The position numbers were made by a program, and so were the translations under genes. 64,000 nucleotides of DNA from positions 62,001 to 126,000 of the forward strand of contig CAIQOV010000049.1 in the NCBI GenBank assembly GCA_903873585.1, written 5' to 3'. Below the pieces are notes generated by a model. It ran no database searches. It saw only the letters and a list, made by a program, of their open reading frames with translations, and was not told the origin of the DNA. How positions within the stretch are numbered: position 1 is the stretch's first letter; the number at the start of each line of letters is the position of its first letter. Origin of the DNA: an uncultured Rhodobacterales bacterium. GTDB taxonomy: Bacteria; Pseudomonadota; Alphaproteobacteria; Rhodobacterales; Rhodobacteraceae. This document shows, in pieces, positions 36,938 through 44,503 of the stretch.

Positions 36938-37930
36938 ATGTCTTTACTTCGTGGCTCACACTGCTACCAAGGCTTCATTACTAGGGGAGCACCAGAAATG
37001 CCATTCCATCCCGCAACACTTAGTTTTCTCCCCTCAAAGGGCAAATACTACGCCAGTGTGACGATCCCCAAAGACCTACAAGCACAGTTTGGCAAAACCC
37101 AGATCAAGAGGTCTACAGGCACGGCAGACCGCAAAGAAGCACAGCGCCGCTTGCACTCGCTCGAACAGGAAATCTACAAGTTATTCAACCCCATTAAAGA
37201 CGAGGTGGAGTTCTTCGCTGCTGCATTGCAAGCGACATGGGATGAAGACTTTGTGACAGACGAAGAACTGAATGATCCCCAAAAGCTAAGGCAAGCCCTC
37301 GCCCACTTACTCAAAGTCGCTCAGACAGAATCGAAGCGTCCAAGATTGCCTTGGGATCAAGAAGACGGCGAAGCAGGGTGGCTTAAAGACTTTGCCACAG
37401 ACACTGCCGTTCCTGCTCTTACCAAGATGCACAATGACACCTTCGCCAACGGCGATAGACGTTACTGGGTTCCAGAGTACATTGACCACAAAAAGTCGAA
37501 GGAAGAAACAGCAGCTTTCTTGGCTACATTTTCGGTGTGGCTTGATGCTGGTGGTCTCCAAGAGCTGCGAGACTGGTTTGAACTGGTCGTCTGTGAAGAG
37601 CGTATGTTCAGGACTGCACCTGACACTGAGGCCAAGACTGAGATAACCACTAGGGACAAGACTGCGGACTATCAGGTTGAACTCCAAGACTTCTTAGAGC
37701 CAAGAAAAGGGGGATTTGTCTTCAGCGTTACTCAGATTCAGGCTGATAGGTTTAGGTATCTTGCTGAGAGAGATATTGCTGCGGTTCTTAGGGAAATGGG
37801 GTTCATTGAAAAGCGTAGACTGAGTTATGGGCGTGCCCGTTTGTGGGAACATACTGATCTGGTCGTCAGTAAGGACGAAAAGGCTCATATCTGGTCAAAA
37901 GAAGCTGAAAACAGTCGACTCAGGGGCTAG
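36938..37930 (+). CDS. Chimeric mobile-element protein: integrase-type N-terminus (DUF6538-like) with phage primase-like C-terminal region
   Basis: N-terminus KYYASVTIPKDLQAQFGKTQIKRSTGTADRKEAQRRL; C-terminal GDRRYWVPEYIDHKK...AGGLQELRDWFEL...TAPDTEAKTEI...ERDIAAVLREMGFIEKRRLSYGRARLWEH; no tyrosine recombinase catalytic motif seen. ORF also open from a TTG at 36914. Confidence 0.55.
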   Translation: MSLLRGSHCYQGFITRGAPEMPFHPATLSFLPSKGKYYASVTIPKDLQAQFGKTQIKRSTGTADRKEAQRRLHSLEQEIYKLFNPIKDEVEFFAAALQATWDEDFVTDEELNDPQKLRQALAHLLKVAQTESKRPRLPWDQEDGEAGWLKDFATDTAVPALTKMHNDTFANGDRRYWVPEYIDHKKSKEETAAFLATFSVWLDAGGLQELRDWFELVVCEERMFRTAPDTEAKTEITTRDKTADYQVELQDFLEPRKGGFVFSVTQIQADRFRYLAERDIAAVLREMGFIEKRRLSYGRARLWEHTDLVVSKDEKAHIWSKEAENSRLRG

Positions 37931-38081
37931 ACAGCTTTAGCCGTTAGAGTGGCAAAGCCACAAAAGTAGCAAGGGTGAGGGGGCTGGCACTACCCCCCCT
38001 AACCAAGTACTCATTATGTAAATTGGAGACTGCCGATCCACGGCCCTGATGGCATACCACCAAAAAGTACGGAGCCACTCG

Positions 38082-39185
38082 ATGAGATTTGTGCGCGTTC
38101 TCGCTTCTGCCGTCCTGACATTAACTGCGTCTGTGGCGGGCGCAGAGGGCCGTCTTGGTCTCGGGGAGTGGAGCGCATTCAAACCTTATCAGGTCACTGG
38201 AGTTCTATCGTCTAATCAGATTTTGGTGCTTCAAGCAGATGTCTATTTCACCTGCCAACTCGATGACCAAGGCACATTTATTGATCTTTCGCCGTGCCAG
38301 CCTATCCTGACGTCCGGTCAAAGGGACTATATCGCAGCACAGGAAGTGGCGGCAGAAAAGGCTTATCAAGACCGTTTGAAAGCTGAAGCGCAGCGCCTTA
38401 AGGATGAAGTGGCGAAAGCAGAAGAGAGAGCCAAAGCCATGTCCGAAATCCCACAAGTGAATGCGCTATCGATCAAGAATGCAATTATTTCAATTGGAAA
38501 AGATGATCGCTGTAGAATTACACTTAATGGCCCTACGATTAATGGAATCTTCTGGAGATTAAGTGTGGATGGCGCAAAACTTGATAAGAACCAAAATAAA
38601 TATGTGAAAGAACTGATTAATGATACATTTACTAAAATGATATGGTCCGGAGAGATTTCTTACTTAGCAGATGGCTCTGCAGGAAAAAAAATAACTGACT
38701 GCAAACTTCCTGACTCTAACCCGTCTACCATCGATACTTCTGAGGCAGATCAGGCAGCAATTGACGCGGCCATAGACGATGCAACGGCACCAGATTTGGT
38801 ACCTACCCCTACCATGACAGATCAGAAGAATGACGGCCCCGAAGTGACTAATGATACATCACTTGGCGTGGCACTTAACTCATATCAAGTTGATCATCTG
38901 CGCCAAGTCATCGGGCCAATGTGGAACATAGGCTCTTTGTCAACCGAAGCCAGTCGCGTGACCGTGACCATGCGCGTCCAGTTATCAAAGGATCAAAAGG
39001 TTCTGTCGGTCGAGATGGTCGAGTTCACCGGTGGTACGGCCGAAGCCGCCCAGCAAGCCTTTGAAGCGGCCAAGCGCGCTGTGATCCGAGGGGCTCTTAG
39101 GGGTCTAGGCTTGCCGCCCGATGGCTACGAAAGTTGGAAATCGTTTCTGATCACATTTGATACCAGCAAAGGTGAAATTCGGTAA
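38082..39185 (+). CDS. Secreted protein with TolA/TonB C-terminal-like domain
   Basis: Signal peptide MRFVRVLASAVLTLTASVAGA; C-terminus LRQVIGPMWNIGSLSTEASRVTVTMRVQLSKDQKV...AFEAAKRAVIRG...LPPDGYESWKSFLITFD. Confidence 0.6.
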   Translation: MRFVRVLASAVLTLTASVAGAEGRLGLGEWSAFKPYQVTGVLSSNQILVLQADVYFTCQLDDQGTFIDLSPCQPILTSGQRDYIAAQEVAAEKAYQDRLKAEAQRLKDEVAKAEERAKAMSEIPQVNALSIKNAIISIGKDDRCRITLNGPTINGIFWRLSVDGAKLDKNQNKYVKELINDTFTKMIWSGEISYLADGSAGKKITDCKLPDSNPSTIDTSEADQAAIDAAIDDATAPDLVPTPTMTDQKNDGPEVTNDTSLGVALNSYQVDHLRQVIGPMWNIGSLSTEASRVTVTMRVQLSKDQKVLSVEMVEFTGGTAEAAQQAFEAAKRAVIRGALRGLGLPPDGYESWKSFLITFDTSKGEIR

Positions 39186-39201
39186 AACAGACTGTTTGGC
39201 G

Positions 39202-39525
39202 CTAGGGTTTAGGTAATTTGGTTATGAATCCTGACTTAAGGTAAGCATCGAGTGTTTCAAATCCGTTCACGCTTTTGACAGGGTAATACCGTATTCCTGA
39301 AGTGTCTGAACAAGGATCAAGACGAAGATAAGCGGCTGTCCGTGATGGGCTGTCCATATTCGCCGTACTGATAGTGATTGCAACTTCACTCCCAGCAAGA
39401 ATTTCGGCAGTGAAGTCACTGGCCCAAGTATCCAGTTCCCTAAATGGGGCTGCCCCAGAAACCATCAAAAGTCCATCGCTTACGCACGTACTATACGCGC
39501 CAATTCGCATTTTGTCGCCAACCAT
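39202..39525 (-). CDS. Island hypothetical protein (possibly 3' part of a split gene)
   Basis: Open frame; coherent reading extends upstream to about 39570 (NVERENDYGTVFADLMVGDKMRIG) without a start. Confidence 0.45.
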   Translation of the reverse strand: MVGDKMRIGAYSTCVSDGLLMVSGAAPFRELDTWASDFTAEILAGSEVAITISTANMDSPSRTAAYLRLDPCSDTSGIRYYPVKSVNGFETLDAYLKSGFITKLPKP

Positions 39526-39758
39526 AAGATCAGCAAAAACTGTACCATAATCGTTCTCTCGTTCAACATTTCACTCTCAATCTTATGCTTTTTCCTGAAC
39601 TGCATCAAAATGTCCTTCACTATATGCTCGTTTACAGTCTCTTGGCTCTTCTGAAGCCTAAGAACATCCCGACCCATGATGTCGCTAGTCCTGTAAAAGT
39701 AACCGCCTAAGAAGGTCTTTTGCAGCCGAACTTGCTGCGTCTTTCTCTCAGTCGCCAT
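39480..39758 (-). CDS. Island hypothetical protein (possibly 5' part of a split gene)
   Basis: MATERKTQQVRLQKTFLGGYFYRTSDIMGRDVLRLQKSQETVNEHIVKDILMQFRKKHKIESE...; overlaps the next ORF in a different frame. Confidence 0.45.
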   Translation of the reverse strand: MATERKTQQVRLQKTFLGGYFYRTSDIMGRDVLRLQKSQETVNEHIVKDILMQFRKKHKIESEMLNERTIMVQFLLILWLATKCELARIVRA

Positions 39759-39998
39759 AGAAATATTCCCGTCTTTACCCTCTCAAGGGTTTTGTTGTGG
39801 CACCATGTTTTCCTGAATTTTTGCTGGTTCGTATGCGGACACCCCACGAGCATGGGTGTCTTTATCTTGCATACTGATGTTGTGGCTCGTTACTTGCTGC
39901 AAGCAGCAACTGGTGAAGCGAATGGATACTACATTCACTACTATTTCGGATACTACGCCTAGGCTTAAGTATCTGTAATTGTTAGATTTTAATTATTA

Positions 39999-40019
39999 GG
40001 ACAGATAGTGGCAATCTGC
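39999..40019. repeat. Direct repeat, right end of island (att-like)
   Basis: GGACAGATAGTGGCAATCTGC. Confidence 0.85.
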
Positions 40020-40025
40020 GCCAAA

Positions 40026-40838
40026 TCAAATACCTGCATCGCGGGGCAGTTTGACTTCGGGCACCAAAAGCACATCTGACAGGCGCTTTGCGGCGGAACC
40101 GGGGCGCAGGGGTTTGGGTTGGCTGTCGGCGGGGGCCCAGCCGGTCAGCACCACAATTTCAAACGTCGCGGGAATTTTGCCATCAGCGCCGCCGTAGGTT
40201 TGCTGGTAAAGCTCTGCCGCACGGGCGAAAACAGCGCGCTGCGTCGGCTTGCGCAGGCGGGCGGCCATCGCGTTGCCCTCGCCCATCGCGCGCAGGTCTT
40301 GCATCAGGTGAAAGGCGTCGCGGTAGCGCACTTGGGTGCTAAAGATGTCGGCCACGGGCAAGGCAAAGCCCGCGCGTTGCAACAAGCCGCCCAAATCGCG
40401 GATCTCTGCCATGGGCAGCACGCGCGGCGACAGGCCGCCTGTCACTTCGGCTTCAGCCTGCGCCAAACAGGCGCGCAACTCGTGCAGGGTTTGGCCCGCA
40501 AACAGCAGCGCCATAAACCAACCGTCAGGCTTTAGCGCACGGCGGCATTGCACCAGTTGGCCAACCGGATCATTCGCCCAATGCAGCGCCAGCGCGTGCA
40601 CCACCAAGTCGTGCGCGGTTTGGGACAGGTTTAGCACCTCGTCGTCGGCAATTGTGGACATTTCTGGCCAAAGTTGCGGGAATCCTGTCACGACCATGGG
40701 GGCTGTAAAGGTTCTGTTAACCTCGATCAGTCTTTCCTGAACTTCGGATACGACCATCTCTTGCAAGAATAGCGCTGTGGCCTTTTGGCGGTTGCGCAAA
40801 AGCTGGGGGCGGTCGGTTAAGATGGGCACGGTCTGCAT
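40026..40838 (-). CDS. SAM-dependent methyltransferase (BioC/NDUFAF5-like)
   Basis: DLVVHALALHWANDPVGQLVQCRRALKPDGWFMALLFAGQTLHELRACL. Confidence 0.8.
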   Translation of the reverse strand: MQTVPILTDRPQLLRNRQKATALFLQEMVVSEVQERLIEVNRTFTAPMVVTGFPQLWPEMSTIADDEVLNLSQTAHDLVVHALALHWANDPVGQLVQCRRALKPDGWFMALLFAGQTLHELRACLAQAEAEVTGGLSPRVLPMAEIRDLGGLLQRAGFALPVADIFSTQVRYRDAFHLMQDLRAMGEGNAMAARLRKPTQRAVFARAAELYQQTYGGADGKIPATFEIVVLTGWAPADSQPKPLRPGSAAKRLSDVLLVPEVKLPRDAGI

Positions 40839-40861
40839 AGCGCGGACCATAGGAGCGCGCG

Positions 40862-41584
40862 ATGGGATTGCAAGCCTTGCTACACATGGCCTACCCGCCG
40901 CAGTGCATCACCTGCGGCGCGCGGGTGACCAGCGACTTTGGCATATGCGGCGATTGCTGGCGCGACACGCCGTTTATCACGGGCTTGGTGTGCAATCACT
41001 GTGGCATTCCCCTGCCGGGGGAAGAGGCCGACGCGCCGGTTTTGTGCGACGATTGCCTAACCATCGCCCGCCCGTGGCGCGCGGGGCGTGCGGCGTTGTT
41101 GTACCACGAAAACGGCCGCCAGCTGGTGCTGGCGTTGAAACACGCTGATCGGCTTGATCTTGCCCACCCTGCGGCGGAATGGATGTTCAAAGCGGCCCAA
41201 CCCTTGCTTGCCCCCGATATTCTGGTGGCCCCCGTGCCGCTGCATTGGTGGCGCTTGGTGCAGCGGCGCTACAACCAAGCGGCGGTTTTGTCGGCACGGA
41301 TCGCCAAGCTGGCAAAGGTCGCGCATTGCCCCGACCTTTTGCAGCGCCCTCGCCCCACCGGATCACAAGAGGGTCGCACCCGCGAGGGGCGCTTTGCCAA
41401 TATGGCGGGCGCGTTAACGCTGCATCCGCGGCGGGCGGCGCAAGTAAAGGGGCGGCATATCTTGCTGGTGGATGATGTCATGACATCAGGCGCAACTTTG
41501 GCTGCGGGGGCAGAGGCTTGCTTGGCGGCAGGGGCTACGGATGTATCTGTTTTGGTCATGGCGCGCGTTGCGAAACAGGCTTAA
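40862..41584 (+). CDS. ComF family phosphoribosyltransferase
   Basis: CITCGARVTSDFGICGDCW zinc-finger, LLVDDVMTSGATLAAGAEACLAAGA PRPP motif. Confidence 0.92.
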   Translation: MGLQALLHMAYPPQCITCGARVTSDFGICGDCWRDTPFITGLVCNHCGIPLPGEEADAPVLCDDCLTIARPWRAGRAALLYHENGRQLVLALKHADRLDLAHPAAEWMFKAAQPLLAPDILVAPVPLHWWRLVQRRYNQAAVLSARIAKLAKVAHCPDLLQRPRPTGSQEGRTREGRFANMAGALTLHPRRAAQVKGRHILLVDDVMTSGATLAAGAEACLAAGATDVSVLVMARVAKQA

Positions 41585-41632
41585 AATGGTAGGGTAAGGC
41601 CAAGCCCTCAGGCCGCCCCAAGGATGATCTTG

Positions 41633-41887
41633 ATGAAATCTGTCGAAATCTACACCACGCAAACCTGCCCCTATTGCCAAGCCGCCAAGCGCTTGCTGAC
41701 CAAGAAAGGCGTGGTATTCACCGAGATTGACGTGGGCCGCGACCCCTCCTTGCGTGACGCGATGACCCGCCGCGCCAATGGCGGGCGCACCGTGCCGCAG
41801 ATATTCATTGGCAACCAGCACGTCGGCGGCTGCGATGATCTGCACGCGCTAGACCATGACGGCAAACTTGATCCGATGCTGGCCTAA
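41633..41887 (+). CDS. grxC: Glutaredoxin 3
   Basis: VEIYTTQTCPYCQAAKRLLTKKGVVFTEIDV...RTVPQIFIGNQHVGGCDDL. Confidence 0.95.
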   Translation: MKSVEIYTTQTCPYCQAAKRLLTKKGVVFTEIDVGRDPSLRDAMTRRANGGRTVPQIFIGNQHVGGCDDLHALDHDGKLDPMLA

Positions 41888-41890
41888 GCG

Positions 41891-42721
41891 ATGCGGGCAG
41901 CTTTGGTTCAACTGACCGTCACCGACGATCCCGTGGCCAATCTGGCCGCGACCTTGGGCTTTGTGCGCCAAGCCCATGCGCAGGGGGTACAGTTTATCCT
42001 GACGCCTGAATGCACCAACGGCCTGTGGTCAAACCGTGCTGCGCAAAAGGCCGTGCTGCGGCGCGAAGAAGATGACCCAACCCTCGCCGCCCTGCGGGAC
42101 GAGGCGGCTAAGTTGGGCGTTTGGCTGCTGATTGGGTCAATCGCGCTGTTGACGGGCGATGAAGACGGCCGCTTTGCCAACCGCTCATTCCTGATCCGCC
42201 CCGATGCCACCATCGCGGCGCGCTATGACAAGATCCATATGTTTGACGTGAACGTGTCAGAGGCCGAGGTTTACCGCGAATCAGCCGCGTTTCGCCCCGG
42301 AAGCCAAGCCGTCATCGCGCAAACGCCCTTTGCGCCCATCGGGATGACCGTTTGCTACGATGTTCGCTTTGCCAACCTGTACCGCAGGCTTGCCCAAGGT
42401 GGGGCGCAGATCATCACCGTGCCAGCCGCCTTTAACCACATCACGGGGGCTGCCCATTGGGAAACCCTGCTGCGCGCCCGTGCGATTGAAAACGGCGCTT
42501 TCGTTTTGGCCCCCGCGCAGACTGGCTTTCACGCCGAAGCGGATGGCAAAGGTCGGCGCACTTACGGCCACAGCTTGGCTATCGCCCCTTGGGGAGAGGT
42601 GCTGGCCGATGGTGGAACCGACCCCGGTGTGACGCTGGTGGATATAGACCTGACCCAAGTGGCCGATGCGCGCCGCCGTGTGCCCTCGTTGCAGCACGAT
42701 CGGGGCTTTGACGGGCCATGA
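41891..42721 (+). CDS. Carbon-nitrogen hydrolase family (Nit-like)
   Basis: LTPECTNGLWSNR, YDKIHMFDV, GMTVCYDVRFANLYRRLAQGGAQIITVPAAF. Confidence 0.9.
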   Translation: MRAALVQLTVTDDPVANLAATLGFVRQAHAQGVQFILTPECTNGLWSNRAAQKAVLRREEDDPTLAALRDEAAKLGVWLLIGSIALLTGDEDGRFANRSFLIRPDATIAARYDKIHMFDVNVSEAEVYRESAAFRPGSQAVIAQTPFAPIGMTVCYDVRFANLYRRLAQGGAQIITVPAAFNHITGAAHWETLLRARAIENGAFVLAPAQTGFHAEADGKGRRTYGHSLAIAPWGEVLADGGTDPGVTLVDIDLTQVADARRRVPSLQHDRGFDGP

Positions 42722-43161
42722 GTGAGCGCCTTGAAGATCTGGCCGTCTCTTTGTTTGGAGAGTTGTTGACGGCTGATCAACTGGCGCGCAACCGCATCTC
42801 TAAAGCCCTGCCCAAAGGGATGGAGCTTTCGCATTTTTCCGTGCTGAACCACCTTGCTGGCGTGCAAGACGAACGCACCCCCGCCCAACTCGCCAAGGCG
42901 TTTCACGTCACCCGTGGGGCCATGACCAACACCCTGTCCAAGCTGGAATGGGCAGGCCATATCCACATCCGCCCCGATTGGGATGATGCGCGGCGCAAGT
43001 TCGTAGCGATCAGCCCCGCAGGCCGCGCCGCGCGCGATGCGGCGGTGCAAGCCGTGGTGCCGGTGATTGGCGATCTGGTCAAAGCCCTAGGCGCTGACCG
43101 CGTGCGCGCCGTTTTGCCGGTGCTGCGCGAATTGCGCACGCGCTTGGAAGACGGCGAGTAA
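42718..43161 (+). CDS. MarR family transcriptional regulator
   Basis: FSVLNHLAGVQDERTPAQLAKAFHVTRGAMTNTLSKLEWAGHIHIRPDWDDARRKFVAISPAG. Confidence 0.88.
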   Translation: MSERLEDLAVSLFGELLTADQLARNRISKALPKGMELSHFSVLNHLAGVQDERTPAQLAKAFHVTRGAMTNTLSKLEWAGHIHIRPDWDDARRKFVAISPAGRAARDAAVQAVVPVIGDLVKALGADRVRAVLPVLRELRTRLEDGE

Positions 43162-43164
43162 CCG

Positions 43165-44298
43165 CTACTGCACGCCGTTATAAACCGCCCGTGACCCTGC
43201 GAACATGCCGGTGAACAGCCGCACGGTGTTGGTTGTATTCACCAGCGTGCTTTCGGTGACCAGCACCAAATCGCGATCCTGAATCATGAAAGACCCCGCG
43301 CTGAACAGCCCGTCGGCTTTGGTCAGGTCAAAGGCGAACACCATCTGCGCTTTGGGCGGCCCCTGCGTCGCTTTGGCGCTGACCGCTGCGGCCGGATAGG
43401 CGCGCAACACCAAGATGGCCCTAGGGTTGGCCATGTCTTGGTTGACCCCGCCTATCAACGACATCGCCTCTAGCGTCGTCACGGTGTCGCGCGGGAAGTC
43501 GATCACCGTCTCGCGCCCTGCTGCGCCGAGCGACAGGAAATAGCGCTTGTCGGGCTGAACAAAGATTTTGTCGTTGCCGATCAAGGTTGTATCAAGCTCT
43601 GGATGCGACAGCAGCTTTTCTGCGGCAATCGTGTACATCTTGCCGCCGCGCTGCAAATTCACCTGCGGGTTGGCCATGTTGCCCGGAATGCCACCAGATT
43701 GCGCCAAGGCTGACGTGATCGTCATCCCCGCATCGGCCAAAGGCAAAGTGCCGGGGTTGGGCACGCCGGATATAACGTGGACCGAGTTCTGCAACCCCGC
43801 CACCGCGTTCAATTGCACTTGGGCCGAGGGGATGATCTCGTGAAGCTTCCCCTCTACCTTGCTGCGCGCGGCTGTGGCGGTCATGCCCGCCACCTGCACA
43901 TCGCCGACATAGGGCAAAAAGATCGTGCCCGCGCTAGAGACTCGCAGGTCGGGCAGTTGGATAACCTTCTGTCCCGCCTGACCAAGCAATGAGGATTCGT
44001 CATTGTCCCACACCGCAAGGCTTACCCTGTCGCCCGCCTGAATGATGGCGTCGGGTGCCACGGTTTTGTGCGCGATCCAGTCGGTGTTTTGAACGGGGTG
44101 GCTGTTGGGCCAAGATTGAACGGTGGCCAGCGTGTCTTGCGTCACCATCTGAACCGCAAAGGTCGACCCCGCAGCTTGGGCCCCCGCGACAACTTGTTGC
44201 ATATTCGCAACGTCTTGGGGCGCGCTACAGGCCGACAGCGCGAAAGCCAAACCGAAAGCACAAAGCCTATGGCCGCTAGGCCGTAACAACTGACGCAT
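43165..44298 (-). CDS. Polysaccharide biosynthesis/export (Wza-like) lipoprotein
   Basis: LSAC lipobox, IQAGDRVSLAVWDND...VSSAGTIFLPYVGDVQVAGMTATAARSKVEGKL SLBB/export motif. Confidence 0.85.
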   Translation of the reverse strand: MRQLLRPSGHRLCAFGLAFALSACSAPQDVANMQQVVAGAQAAGSTFAVQMVTQDTLATVQSWPNSHPVQNTDWIAHKTVAPDAIIQAGDRVSLAVWDNDESSLLGQAGQKVIQLPDLRVSSAGTIFLPYVGDVQVAGMTATAARSKVEGKLHEIIPSAQVQLNAVAGLQNSVHVISGVPNPGTLPLADAGMTITSALAQSGGIPGNMANPQVNLQRGGKMYTIAAEKLLSHPELDTTLIGNDKIFVQPDKRYFLSLGAAGRETVIDFPRDTVTTLEAMSLIGGVNQDMANPRAILVLRAYPAAAVSAKATQGPPKAQMVFAFDLTKADGLFSAGSFMIQDRDLVLVTESTLVNTTNTVRLFTGMFAGSRAVYNGVQ

Positions 44299-44503
44299 AA
44301 TAGATCCCTAAGGCCTGTCAAAATCGAACAGGATTGTCACAAGTGCCGCAGCATACCGACTGCCCCCTATGGGTCAACAAGAATAGCGGTAGCCCGCCGC
44401 TTGGTTCGGTGCGAATTTGTGAAATTCTAAGGGTGCGGTCAAATCTTGATTGTTGAAACGAAAGTGTTTACGAAAGTGCGATAGAATTTGAAAGATCAAC
44501 CCA

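Larger units (their letters stand above)
36838..40019. mobile_element. Small AT-rich integrated element/genomic island bounded by 21-bp direct repeats
   Basis: Direct repeats at both ends, lower GC than the flanks, integrase-N-terminus-like ORF at the left end, hypothetical cargo, located between hemH and a methyltransferase gene. Confidence 0.72.

Noticed and set aside
39720-39962. 80-aa plus-strand ORF at the right end of the island
   Set aside because: No RBS or family features; overlaps a hairpin (GACACCC...GGGTGTC, 39838-39860) and the terminal repeats, more likely non-coding
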